This document shows positions 35,483 to 44,513 of a stretch of DNA of 45,747 nt, piece after piece. This DNA is from Acetobacter sp. Its GTDB lineage: Bacteria > Pseudomonadota > Alphaproteobacteria > Acetobacterales > Acetobacteraceae. The position numbers and the translations under genes are program-made. Numbering within the stretch: position 1 is the stretch's first letter; each line of letters opens with the position of its first letter. The stretch covers positions 1-45,747 of the forward strand of contig JAFPVE010000010.1 in the NCBI GenBank assembly GCA_017413025.1. Reading direction: 5' to 3'. The notes under the pieces were generated by a model, which saw only the letters and a program-made list of their open reading frames with translations, ran no database searches and was not told the origin of the DNA.

Positions 35483-38197
35483 TCAACACGCTTGTAAATG
35501 GGCTAACGCTGCGTTAATTTGCTCACACCTATGGTGTTGGCTTTCAAGACGATGGCGCATTTCTTGCACAATGTCAGGATGTGCCTTATTGATAAAATTC
35601 TCATTATCAAGTTTTTTAGCTGTTTTTTGTGCTTCCTCCGTCGCCTTGGCGTATTCTTTTTGTAGACGGGTTTTTTCTGCTTCAATATCCACAATGCCGG
35701 CTAAAGGTAATAATAACGTTATGTCATCAACGAGCAGTTGAATTGCTCCACGTGGGGATTCTCCTGTAAGAGAGCTTATCTCATCAACGCGTGCCATACG
35801 GCAAATAGCTTTTTCCCATCGCACAATACGTTTTTGTGTACACGCAGCTATACCCCGTAAAATAACAGGTACAAGCCGCGAGGGTGGAATATTGAGCTCA
35901 GAGCGCACAGTACGAATCTCTGTAATTATGCGAATCATTTGTTCACACTCCTCGTAAGACTCCTTCACTGCCTGTTGAGGAAGAAAAACTTCAGGCCACG
36001 GTGCATTGATGAGGCTTGCTTGTTCACCAAATCCAAAAGAATGCCATAATGTATCGGTAACAAAAGGAATTACCGGCTGAAGAAGACGTAAGATAACCCC
36101 TAACACATAGGCAGCGACAGCGCGTATTTCCGCAGCTTGTGAAGAATCTTGTTCAGCAAAAACAGGTTTAGCAAATTCTAAAAACCAATCACAAAAGCGG
36201 TTCCATACAAAGCGATAACATGCCGAAGCATATTCATCAAACCGGTAATTTTCTAGGGCTTGCGTTGCCTGTGATAGGGTTGAAGCAGTTTCTACCAAAA
36301 TCCACCGGCAAAGTGCTAACTGCGCCTGTTCTGGCTTAAATTCGGGTTGTGGGACAATGCCGTTCATTTCACAAAAACGCGCAGCATTCCACAACTTGGT
36401 GATAAATGTACGATAATTTTCAACGCGTTTGTGACTGAGTTTAATATCACGCCCTACCCCTGTTAAAGCACAAATGGTAAAGCGTAAGGCATCAGCACCG
36501 TATGTCTCAACCAATTCGAGGGGGTCTATTCCGTTTCCTTTGCTTTTAGACATTTTTTGTCCGTGTTCATCACGTACTAACCCATGAATAAACACATGAC
36601 GAAAAGGCACATCTCCCATAAAATGTTGCCCCATCATCATCATTCGGGCAACCCAAAAGAAAATAATATCAAACCCCGTAACAAGCACATCTGTAGGATA
36701 ATAGCGGGCAAGGTCAGGCGTTTTTTGAGGCCATCCTAAGGTTGAAAAGGGCCAAAGAGCTGAAGAAAACCACGTATCTAAAACATCCTCATCACGCGTG
36801 AGAGGGGTTGATTGTCCATAGTGAGATATGGCTTGTTGAGCTGCTTCGACTTCATCATAAGCCACAAAAACATGCCCATCAGGTCCGTACCATGCGGGAA
36901 TGCGATGCCCCCACCAGAGTTGGCGTGAAATACACCAAGGTTGAATTTCGCGCATCCAGGCAAAAAAAGTATTTTCCCATTGTTTGGGTAAAAAAACCGT
37001 ACGCCCTGCTGTAACAGCCTCAATGGCTGCTGGTGCAAGTTTTTGTGCATCACAGTACCATTGGGTTGTTAACCGTGGTTCTACGACTGTACCGCCACGC
37101 ACGGCATGAGGTACTTGGTGCCGATGTGGTTCAATTTTTTCAAGCCACCCTTTTTGATCTAACCAAGAAACAATAGCTTTTCGGGCTTCTTCACGTGGTA
37201 AACCCACCAAAGAACGCACAAAATCAGGGTCAGAAAGCCCTTCCTGATCCGTAAGCGAGGTCGATTCTTCTTTGGTTATTTCTTCAAGCGTAATACGTGC
37301 CTCTTCATCAAGAACAGACAACATTGGCAAATTATGCCGTCGTCCTACCTCAAAATCATTAAAATCATGGGCGGGAGTAATTTTAACGGCTCCCGTCCCT
37401 TTTTCAGGGTCTGAATAAGTATCTGCAATAATTGGAATACGCCGTCCTGTCAGCGGTAAGCGTATAAAACGCCCGATTAAAGCCGTATAACGCTCATCAT
37501 TAGGGTGAACAGCAACAGCTGTATCCCCGAGCATAGTTTCCGGACGTGTTGTGGCAACGGTAATAGTTAAAGCCTCGTTTTCCTCCAATGGGTAGCGAAT
37601 ATACCAAAGATGTCCCGCCACCTCTTTACTTTCGACTTCCAAGTCAGAAATTGCCGAACGAAAAGCAGGATCCCAATTGACAAGACGCCGATCACGATAA
37701 ATAAGCCCCTCACGATAAAGGCTTACAAAAACCTCTCTCACAGCTTGAGAAAGCCCCTCATCCATCGTAAAACGTTCGCGCTGCCAGTCTAACGACGCCC
37801 CAAGTCGGCGTAATTGGCGCGTAATCCCCCCGCCTGAATCTTCTTTCCATTGCCAAACACGTTCGATAAAAGACTCACGCCCCATGTCATGACGCGTTTT
37901 TCCCTCGGCAGCAAGATGCCGTTCAACAACCATTTGTGTTGCAATACCGGCGTGGTCGGTGCCGGGTTGCCATAAGGTATCGTATCCCTGCATACGCTTC
38001 CAACGGATAAGCGTATCTTGTAATGTCATGGTTAGGGCATGCCCCATGTGCAAGGTGCCCGTAACATTCGGCGGGGGGATCATAATGGTAAAAGGTTTTT
38101 TCTGACTTGTAGAACGTGCAGAAAAAGCCTGCTGACTTTCCCAAAGATCGTATAACGTGTGTTCTATTTGTGCGGGGTCAAAAGTTTTGTTGAGCAT
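35483..38197 (-). CDS. valS: Valyl-tRNA synthetase
   Basis: Class I synthetase for valine, 904 residues. The HIGH motif is HMGH at residues 50-53 in PPPNVTGTLHMGHAL; the KMSKS motif is in GQKMSKSKGNGIDP; the editing domain contains TVATTRPETMLGDTAVAVHP. The C-terminal tRNA-binding coiled coil (IEAEKTRLQKEYAKATEEA onward) is present and complete. The start ATG at 38197 has a weak ribosome-binding site. It stands alone, converging on argF. Confidence 0.96.
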   Translation of the reverse strand: MLNKTFDPAQIEHTLYDLWESQQAFSARSTSQKKPFTIMIPPPNVTGTLHMGHALTMTLQDTLIRWKRMQGYDTLWQPGTDHAGIATQMVVERHLAAEGKTRHDMGRESFIERVWQWKEDSGGGITRQLRRLGASLDWQRERFTMDEGLSQAVREVFVSLYREGLIYRDRRLVNWDPAFRSAISDLEVESKEVAGHLWYIRYPLEENEALTITVATTRPETMLGDTAVAVHPNDERYTALIGRFIRLPLTGRRIPIIADTYSDPEKGTGAVKITPAHDFNDFEVGRRHNLPMLSVLDEEARITLEEITKEESTSLTDQEGLSDPDFVRSLVGLPREEARKAIVSWLDQKGWLEKIEPHRHQVPHAVRGGTVVEPRLTTQWYCDAQKLAPAAIEAVTAGRTVFLPKQWENTFFAWMREIQPWCISRQLWWGHRIPAWYGPDGHVFVAYDEVEAAQQAISHYGQSTPLTRDEDVLDTWFSSALWPFSTLGWPQKTPDLARYYPTDVLVTGFDIIFFWVARMMMMGQHFMGDVPFRHVFIHGLVRDEHGQKMSKSKGNGIDPLELVETYGADALRFTICALTGVGRDIKLSHKRVENYRTFITKLWNAARFCEMNGIVPQPEFKPEQAQLALCRWILVETASTLSQATQALENYRFDEYASACYRFVWNRFCDWFLEFAKPVFAEQDSSQAAEIRAVAAYVLGVILRLLQPVIPFVTDTLWHSFGFGEQASLINAPWPEVFLPQQAVKESYEECEQMIRIITEIRTVRSELNIPPSRLVPVILRGIAACTQKRIVRWEKAICRMARVDEISSLTGESPRGAIQLLVDDITLLLPLAGIVDIEAEKTRLQKEYAKATEEAQKTAKKLDNENFINKAHPDIVQEMRHRLESQHHRCEQINAALAHLQAC

Positions 38198-38601
38198 ATT
38201 AGTTTAACCATCTTTATGAGTTTATGATTTTGTAAAATTCTATCAACAACAGGCACATTCTTAAATTTTAGCTTCATCATTCATGTCTCAAAAACCGATA
38301 TGTTACTAAGTGTTTTCATAGAGAAAAACTTCACACCGTTGTTTTTGCCTATCTCATCATAAATCATCAAAAGCACAATGAAACATTCACAAAAGAACAC
38401 GATACAAGTCGCTTCTTTAAGGCGAACAAAAGAGGGGTTAAGATAAGTAAGCACAATAAAAGCGTCATGTTTAAGTATTTTTACTGCCCTTTTATCCCTC
38501 TATTCCCCGATGGCTTTTTCTTAATATTCTGCCTTAATATCCCTGATAATTCCTAAAGTTGAACGCGCCTCTTTAACCTATTTTCTCTTTTTTTAGCATT
38601 T
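38198..38601. other. Gene-free spacer between valS and the methyltransferase gene
   Basis: This 404-base, AT-rich region contains no frame with a ribosome-binding site. I saw no tRNA, riboswitch or strong terminator. The promoter of valS should lie in the first half. Confidence 0.5.
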
Positions 38602-39336
38602 TTAGAAAACAAATGCGCTTGAAGGTTCTAGCCCCGGTAATATGGGAATACGCGCCTCTGTAAAGAAAATAAACGCTAACCCCTTTTCTTGTTCCGACGC
38701 CCTTTGAGCGCGAAAAAGTTCAGGAAGACGATTAGGTTTTTGTAAAAAACCTACAACCCGCCCTTGATTGGCGAGGTCACGCGTAAAAAATTCCGGCAAG
38801 GTCGCAATAGCACCGTCACAATAAATGAGGTCATATGGGGCGTTCTCGGCAACCCCTTCAGCTAATGATCCCTCGTACCATGTGACAGAAAAACCAAGTT
38901 TTTGACAAAACTCTTTTCCCTGCTTTGCTAAAACTTCATCCGATTCGAGAGCTGTTACAGAAAGCCCTAACGAGGCAAGTACCCCGGCGGCATATCCGGT
39001 ACTTGCTCCTACAACTAAAGCGCGTTCTCCTTCATGCGGAGTGGCTTCTTGTAAAAGGCGCGCCGTAAATAAAGGCTGCAAAAAAACCCGCCCCCGTGTA
39101 AGAGGAAGACTTAAATCCGCATAAGCCGCCACTTGTTGATGTGCGGAAACACAAAATTCACGCGGTAAAAGACGCATAGCCCTTAAAATATCTGGATGTG
39201 TTATTTCGCTAGGGCGTAACTGATCATCCACCATTAAATGCCGCGCTTGTTCCCAAATATGTGCGTTAGTTTCTTCCTCTTTAAGGGCAACAGCCGTTGT
39301 TTCTAATGTCTGATGTTTTTGTACCTGTAGCGTCAT
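38602..39336 (-). CDS. PCMT-like methyltransferase
   Basis: The 244-residue protein belongs to the protein-L-isoaspartate O-methyltransferase superfamily: HLMVDDQLRPSEITHPDIL, LPREFCV, an AdoMet loop as VVGASTGYAAGVLASLG, and the acidic strand end LESDE. True Pcm enzymes carry a TISQP-like substrate segment and a GTGSGY loop; here the places read VFLQPLFTARLLQ and GASTGY. It is therefore better called PCMT-like than a proven repair enzyme. Alphaproteobacterial copies of this type often sit before tolC, which is not seen here. AAGGAAT is repeated three times upstream of the ATG at 39336. Confidence 0.85.
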   Translation of the reverse strand: MTLQVQKHQTLETTAVALKEEETNAHIWEQARHLMVDDQLRPSEITHPDILRAMRLLPREFCVSAHQQVAAYADLSLPLTRGRVFLQPLFTARLLQEATPHEGERALVVGASTGYAAGVLASLGLSVTALESDEVLAKQGKEFCQKLGFSVTWYEGSLAEGVAENAPYDLIYCDGAIATLPEFFTRDLANQGRVVGFLQKPNRLPELFRAQRASEQEKGLAFIFFTEARIPILPGLEPSSAFVF

Positions 39337-39681
39337 GAAATAATTCCTTATATATTCCTTATATATTCCTTTACCCTTTTTAAGCGTGTTTATTATAACG
39401 CTATTCCCTTAATATACCTACTTCTATAAACGATCATAACGCATTTTTCTTTATTTATCCTGATTTAATCCTGATTTATTATTTTTACTTATTTTTTTAC
39501 CTTATCTTCTTTTTGTTTATTGAATTTTATTAAGACTTGACTTATGAAGCATTTACAGCCAGCATATAACCAAGCCTGAGGAACAAGTGGCGGTAACGGT
39601 GTTTTATTTAGTGCTTCATTTTATGAATGTTTTCATTTTTCATAAAAGTTGTTTCTCAATCTTGAATAAGGTCTAAACTGA
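39337..39681. other. AT-rich spacer between the methyltransferase gene and tRNA-Cys
   Basis: This 345-base region is strongly T-rich on the plus strand. Apart from the short repeats at its left end I see no gene. It should contain the tRNA-Cys promoter and the promoter of the methyltransferase gene. Confidence 0.5.
39343..39372 (-). repeat. 11-bp tandem repeat carrying Shine-Dalgarno-like motifs
   Basis: The plus-strand unit ATTCCTTATAT occurs at 39343-39353 and 39354-39364, with a partial third copy to 39372. On the minus strand it puts AAGGAAT three times before the methyltransferase ATG at 39336; the nearest is at normal ribosome-binding distance. Confidence 0.8.
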
Positions 39682-39755
39682 GGTCTGGTGGCAGAATGGT
39701 GATGCAGCGGACTGCAAATCCGCGAACGTGGGTTCGATTCCCGCCCAGACCTCCA
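39682..39755 (+). tRNA. tRNA-Cys (anticodon GCA)
   Basis: A full cloverleaf can be drawn. Acceptor GGTCTGG (39682-39688) pairs with CCAGACC (39745-39751); T at 39752 is the discriminator, as in tRNA-Cys; CCA is encoded at 39753-39755. The D stem is GCA/TGC. The anticodon stem GCGGA/TCCGC encloses CTGCAAA, with GCA at 39714-39716. The T arm is GTGGG-TTCGATT-CCCGC. No second tRNA is next to it. Confidence 0.97.
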
Positions 39756-39810
39756 CTTTAGTTTCGCCATTTTTTGAGTCCCGCCATTTTTTTTGATATT
39801 TTTTGACTAT

Positions 39811-41244
39811 TTACGCCGTTTTATTGTTTTCCGTTTTATTATTTTTCAAGGCAACCAAATCGGTAATATGCCCTATCGTATGTAAAATAATGCCTATATC
39901 CTCCAACGCGCGGGGAGGGGTATTCGTCCGGGTTGTTTTTGTTACTTTTCTAGGAAGAACAGCTTTAGAAAAGCCCAGTTTTGCCGCCTCTTTAAGACGT
40001 AACTCTTCTTGTGGCACTTGCCGAATTTCGCCTGATAACCCTATTTCACCAAAATAGACTTCATTAGGGTTTGTCGGCACACCGGTTACAGAAGAAATGA
40101 GGGAAGCCGCAACGGCAAGGTCAGCGGCGGGCTCTGTTATTTTTAACCCTCCGGCAACGTTAAGATAAACATCCATTCCCGATAGTTTTAAGCCACCTCG
40201 CGTTTCTAATACAGCCAACAACATAGCCAGCCTGCCGCTATCCCATCCAACAACGGCACGTCGCGGCACACCCTCGCCCCCTTTAGAAGCAAGGAGTACT
40301 TGTATTTCTAGTAAAACGGGGCGCGTTCCTTCCATACCGGCAAAAACAGCCGACCCCGCAATATTGCCCCTGCGTTCTGCTAAAAAAAGGGCTGAAGGGT
40401 TATCCACTTCGGCTAACCCGCGATCTGTCATGCTAAAAACACCAATTTCATCGGTGGCACCATAGCGGTTTTTTGCTGCCCGCAAAATACGGAATTGATG
40501 CCCACGGTCGCCCTCAAAATATAAAACCGCATCGACCATATGCTCTAACACGCGCGGTCCCGCCAACGCCCCCTCTTTAGTGACATGCCCAACCAAAACC
40601 AACGCAAAACCACATCTTTTTGCCGTATGTATAAGTTCAAAAGCACACGCACGCACTTGGGAGACTGTGCCGGGCGTGCTCTCTAACGTTTCTAGCCACA
40701 TGGTTTGGATAGAATCAATCACCACAACGCTGATATTAGGCTCACTTTCAAGGGTTGCGATAATGTCAGCCACGTTCATAGATGCCGCCAATTCAACTTG
40801 CGTATGGCTTACAATACCCAAACGTTTCGCCCGTAGGCGAATTTGCTCTATTGCCTCCTCTCCGGAAATATAGATCACCCGCTTTTTTTGAATCGCCAAT
40901 TGACTCATGGCTTGCAAGAGTAAAGTTGATTTTCCTATGCCCGGATCGCCACCAAGTAAAACAACAGAAGCCGGCACAAACCCGCCTCCTAACACACGGT
41001 CTAACTCCGCGATACCTGAACAAATGCGGGGTGGAAGAGGCGATTCTCCCTCTAATTTTTCTAAACAAATTTGCCGTCCCGCTCTTATCGGCAGGGAAGA
41101 AGCCACCGAAGAGGACTCTTTTGTTTCTTGAAGTGTGTTCCACTCATGACAAGCCTCACACTGCCCTGCCCATTTGGCATGTACCGCCCCGCAAACATGG
41201 CACACATAGTGATGAGAGGGCTTTTTTACCTGTTTTTTTGCCAT
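39811..41244 (-). CDS. radA: DNA repair protein RadA
   Basis: RadA is a RecA-like ATPase that drives branch migration in recombination and transformation. The N-terminal zinc finger has Cys15, Cys18, Cys29 and Cys32 (YVCHVCG...GQCEACHEW). Walker A is GDPGIGKST at residues 99-107. The RadA-specific KNRFG motif appears as KNRYG. The C-terminal Lon-like domain contains GGLKLSGMDVYLNVAGGLKITEPAADLA and GEIGLSGEIRQV. Its length of 477 residues is typical. GGAG stands seven bases before the ATG. A cluster of DnaA boxes lies 64-131 bases upstream of the start. Confidence 0.96.
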   Translation of the reverse strand: MAKKQVKKPSHHYVCHVCGAVHAKWAGQCEACHEWNTLQETKESSSVASSLPIRAGRQICLEKLEGESPLPPRICSGIAELDRVLGGGFVPASVVLLGGDPGIGKSTLLLQAMSQLAIQKKRVIYISGEEAIEQIRLRAKRLGIVSHTQVELAASMNVADIIATLESEPNISVVVIDSIQTMWLETLESTPGTVSQVRACAFELIHTAKRCGFALVLVGHVTKEGALAGPRVLEHMVDAVLYFEGDRGHQFRILRAAKNRYGATDEIGVFSMTDRGLAEVDNPSALFLAERRGNIAGSAVFAGMEGTRPVLLEIQVLLASKGGEGVPRRAVVGWDSGRLAMLLAVLETRGGLKLSGMDVYLNVAGGLKITEPAADLAVAASLISSVTGVPTNPNEVYFGEIGLSGEIRQVPQEELRLKEAAKLGFSKAVLPRKVTKTTRTNTPPRALEDIGIILHTIGHITDLVALKNNKTENNKTA

Positions 41245-41307
41245 GGGCTTTCTCCGTTTTGACTTTCTTTGTTTTTGTCCATATTTTTATTTTTTAATGT
41301 TTTTTAT

Positions 41308-41375
41308 TTATCCACAGTTTCTTGGTATAACATTCTGGATAACGCTGTGGATAAGCATTTATAAATTCTGAATAA
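41308..41375. promoter_or_regulatory. Cluster of DnaA boxes upstream of radA
   Basis: TTATCCACA, the strongest E. coli DnaA-box sequence, is at 41308-41316 on the plus strand. It recurs on the minus strand at 41346-41354 (TGTGGATAA). Between them is a one-mismatch copy (TCTGGATAA, 41334-41342), and beyond them a two-mismatch copy (TCTGAATAA, 41367-41375). The surroundings are very AT-rich. It may be a DnaA-controlled promoter region, a DnaA-titrating site or a replication element; the sequence alone cannot decide. Confidence 0.6.
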
Positions 41376-41413
41376 CTCAATAAACGCTGAAAATACCGCA
41401 GAAATTTGGGAAA

Positions 41414-44260
41414 TTATATTTTTTGTTTCCAACTTTTTCGCATAAACTCGGAAAAATCGCGACGTGAGAGCACTTTGGCACAATCGCGCCAATCTTGTTC
41501 TTTTGGTTCTGCAGTAGCACGATAGCGCAGATCAAACCCCGTTGCCTCTTTTTGGTTTTTAATATATTCGTCCATTTTTTCGTCGAGTGTTTCAATATCT
41601 TCAATCCATTCATCTTTAATGGTATCGGGCAGAGATCCGAATAAATCAAACCGATCGCGCATACGTTCCGATAACCGATTATAAACTTTCTCATCGACTG
41701 TTTGCGCGTTCACGAGGTTGAGCATATCGACCTCATCGCGACGTTGACCAAAACGTTTAATACGCCCAATGCGTTGCTCCAAACGTGTCGGGTTCCAGGG
41801 TAGGTCAATATTGATTAACGCCCCTAAAGTTTGTAGGTTGAGCCCTTCACACGCGGCATCAGTCGCTACCATGAGCTTAATTTGATGTTCAGCCACCATT
41901 TTTTTAAGCACTTCACGCTCGACCCCAACGCTACTCCTTTCTTTATAGAGTTTGCTTCGTGTGGCTCCGGCGTATAAACCCACAGCATAGTCGGGGTAAC
42001 GTGCGGCTAAAGAGTCTGCTACCCATTGCGCGGTATCGTAATATTGGCTAAAAATAATAACCCCGTAATTTTTAAGCCAGTTTTCTTCTTCAAGAAAATA
42101 GAGAATAGCTTTGAGTTTGGGGTCTTCCTCATTTTCTTCTATGTCTTCTAAATGTTCAATAAGGCGTTGAAGGGCTTCTTTTTCTTCTGGCATATTTTCT
42201 TCAAGTTTGAAAGTGAGTAAATCGCCATCGGTTTCCTCTTCTTCTGTTTCTTCTTGCACGGCTTTCCCCTCGAGTAGCATGCGTGCTGTTTTAAGCCCGG
42301 CATAAATGCTTGAGCATATCCGTTGCTCCATCAGGCTTTTCATAAAACCGCCTTTTCTTTTTCCGTGAGAAAGTGCTTTGCCAAAAAGGCAAGCTGCCTC
42401 GTACGCTTCTTGAAAACTTTGGCTTGTACGTAGAGCTTTGCCCTCAAAAAGAGTTGTAAAACCTCTTTTATTCTCGTCTTTAACGGCTTCTTTATCGGGG
42501 TGGAGTATCACGCCTATTCTGCGTAAAAGCTTTTTTTCTTCTAAATCAACGCGTTTACGTAAAACAATATGACGTATCAGCGGGTTTTCGCGTTGAAAAA
42601 ACGTCGTTCCGTTAATTTCTCTCTCGAGCTCCTCTCCTAAACATTCACGCGTATCCCAGCGCAAAGAGGCAAGCGATTTTTGGCATTCGGTTTGCTTTTT
42701 ACCTAAATCCAAATCTTGACGTATAGCGTCTAAAAGTTTTCGGGCATTAGGCTCATCTGTCGAGTCAATAAGAGGCAACGGTGCGCGTAACAAGTCCCAC
42801 CCCTCGTCAAGGTCTGTTACTTTTTCTTTTCCAGAAAGAATGGGCAGCACCTTCTCGGGGTAACGCCATTTCGAGAGTGTATCCCCCAAAACAAACGCCC
42901 CTTTTCCCTCGGCTAATATCCTCATCAAATCCCATAAATCTTCGGGGGCTGTTTGGATCGGTGTGGCTGTGCCGAGTAAAACATGGTCAGCCCGTCTGGC
43001 AATATCTTGCATAAAACGCAAAAGGTTATTCGGCTTACGCTCTTTTTCCCCCAAAGCGCGGGCACTTCTGGCTTTATGGGCTTCATCGAGAATAACAAGC
43101 CCGTAATTTTCCTCTAATAAATGCTTTTTTTCGTCGCTATCGCGCATCATTAAACCCGTTGAAATAATGCCGATCCGCCATGGACAACGAGTAATTTCTT
43201 TAGCCCCTTGCGGTGAAATCGCACGTTCTTTATGGTCTAACCACACTTTTTTTTGGGTATCCCAACGCGCACAAGGTACATCAAGTTTATCAAACATTTC
43301 GGTCTGCCATTGTTCGCACAAAGTAGCGGGGGCAAAAATAGCCACGGGTTTTACCCGTGTCATATTATTCGATATAGGGGGCTTCGCGCGTGCTATATTA
43401 TTCGAAGATAGAGAGGAGTTTGCCTGTTTGGCATATTCCGGCAATAAACACAAGGTAAGCGCGGCTGTCCCCAATGAAAGCGTTTTACCAAGCCCGACTT
43501 CATCGGCAAGTAAGAGGCGTACACAACCGTGATTGTTATAATGGCGTAAGACTTCTGTTAAAAAGCCTTGTTGCCACGGCTGTAGCGAAGCCCCTTCGCG
43601 ATAAAGCGGTGATTCAATTAAGGCGGCAGGAGCAATGTCTTTTACCTCTTCAAGCTCTTCAAACGTAATTTCTTGCCGTTTTCCACGGCGAACAATTTCT
43701 TGAATCACCACGCGCGGCAACTCTTTGGCGTGTTGCCACAAATACTCAAATTCTTCCTCAATCCATAAAATTCCCTCGGCAGAGGTATCTTCCCAAAGAA
43801 TTTCGTAATGGTTTTGCCACCCATTACGGGTTTCGTTCATCGAACCTATAAAGCCCACTTTTTGCCCGTCGGCACGCGTAATAACCCCAGCTTTTCCGTG
43901 CAAAAATCCGCAAATATCATCGGGGGCAACCCGCACCACTTGCCCATGTTTTTGTAAAAAACGATCAAGCTGGCTATAACGTTGTTTATGGTAAAGCGCT
44001 TCGGCGGCTAATGGCTTTTCATTCCACCGCCCGATCATTTTTGCCTCACGCACTTGTGCAACTTGTAAATCTTCAGGGTGAATATCGCTGTTACACACAA
44101 TTTTAACATCGGGAATATCGTATAACAGCTCGCCCGCCACTTCAAAAAGTGAGCTTGTAAAATACCCCGCAATGCGTTTATAGGCTTTTGCCCCTACAAG
44201 ATGTTCTTTCAAAAAACTATCTAATGTCCCTAATCGTGATGAAAAACGCCGAATAGTCAT
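41414..44260 (-). CDS. Fused phospholipase-D-like / SNF2-type helicase
   Basis: This 948-residue protein joins two modules. The N-terminal part (about 1-180) is PLD-like with a single HKD-type motif: His121 and Lys123 in FLHGKAGVI, then GSMNE at 139-143. The SNF2/SF2 motor follows: LQPWQ at 226-230, Walker A DEVGLGKT at 253-260, DEAH at 392-395, TATPIQ at 431-436, and C-terminal motifs VATDAACEGLNLQ and LEQRIGRIKRFGQ, as in RapA/HepA-like proteins. An acidic coiled stretch (EEETEEEETDGD) lies between the lobes. PLD domains of this type can be nucleases. Similar parts occur in DISARM (DrmC, DrmD), but as separate proteins. The start ATG has a poor ribosome-binding site. Confidence 0.85.
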   Translation of the reverse strand: MTIRRFSSRLGTLDSFLKEHLVGAKAYKRIAGYFTSSLFEVAGELLYDIPDVKIVCNSDIHPEDLQVAQVREAKMIGRWNEKPLAAEALYHKQRYSQLDRFLQKHGQVVRVAPDDICGFLHGKAGVITRADGQKVGFIGSMNETRNGWQNHYEILWEDTSAEGILWIEEEFEYLWQHAKELPRVVIQEIVRRGKRQEITFEELEEVKDIAPAALIESPLYREGASLQPWQQGFLTEVLRHYNNHGCVRLLLADEVGLGKTLSLGTAALTLCLLPEYAKQANSSLSSNNIARAKPPISNNMTRVKPVAIFAPATLCEQWQTEMFDKLDVPCARWDTQKKVWLDHKERAISPQGAKEITRCPWRIGIISTGLMMRDSDEKKHLLEENYGLVILDEAHKARSARALGEKERKPNNLLRFMQDIARRADHVLLGTATPIQTAPEDLWDLMRILAEGKGAFVLGDTLSKWRYPEKVLPILSGKEKVTDLDEGWDLLRAPLPLIDSTDEPNARKLLDAIRQDLDLGKKQTECQKSLASLRWDTRECLGEELEREINGTTFFQRENPLIRHIVLRKRVDLEEKKLLRRIGVILHPDKEAVKDENKRGFTTLFEGKALRTSQSFQEAYEAACLFGKALSHGKRKGGFMKSLMEQRICSSIYAGLKTARMLLEGKAVQEETEEEETDGDLLTFKLEENMPEEKEALQRLIEHLEDIEENEEDPKLKAILYFLEEENWLKNYGVIIFSQYYDTAQWVADSLAARYPDYAVGLYAGATRSKLYKERSSVGVEREVLKKMVAEHQIKLMVATDAACEGLNLQTLGALINIDLPWNPTRLEQRIGRIKRFGQRRDEVDMLNLVNAQTVDEKVYNRLSERMRDRFDLFGSLPDTIKDEWIEDIETLDEKMDEYIKNQKEATGFDLRYRATAEPKEQDWRDCAKVLSRRDFSEFMRKSWKQKI
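43356..43405 (-). repeat. 33-bp duplication inside the PLD-SNF2 helicase gene
   Basis: Two diverged copies with a 33-base offset read, on the plus strand, CGTGTCATATTATTCGA (43356-43372) and CGTGCTATATTATTCGA (43389-43405). In the protein they give SNNIARAKPPI followed by SNNMTRVKP (about residues 286-305), an in-frame 11-residue duplication just after Walker A. It probably lengthens a surface loop. Confidence 0.75.
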
Positions 44261-44279
44261 TGATATAGATTTCCCTTTA

Positions 44280-44305
44280 ATCCCTAACTTAAATCCCTAA
44301 CTTAA
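44280..44305. repeat. Perfect 13-bp tandem duplication upstream of the helicase gene
   Basis: The plus-strand unit ATCCCTAACTTAA occurs twice head to tail (44280-44292 and 44293-44305). It lies 20 bases before the helicase start, in the spacer shared with the divergent membrane-protein gene. Confidence 0.85.
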
Positions 44306-44513
44306 TCTCTGAAAACTCTATCGTTCATGTGTTGTTTGTTTGATTTTTCGGATATTTTTTGGCACTTTAAGCGCATACCCCTATCAACTCTTATCACCCC
44401 TCATCAATGCCCCTTTTAATAATCGATGTTCGCCTCCATTATTGAGAATAAATAAAAATTCAATAAGAATAAATAAACCACGTCGCTTTATGGCTTTATA
44501 GGATTTTTTCAGC

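Noticed and set aside
41308-41354. The TTATCCACAG/CTGTGGATAA pair as a terminator of the helicase gene
   Set aside because: The loop would be 27 bases and no T run follows in the right place; the arms match DnaA boxes and further near copies are present.
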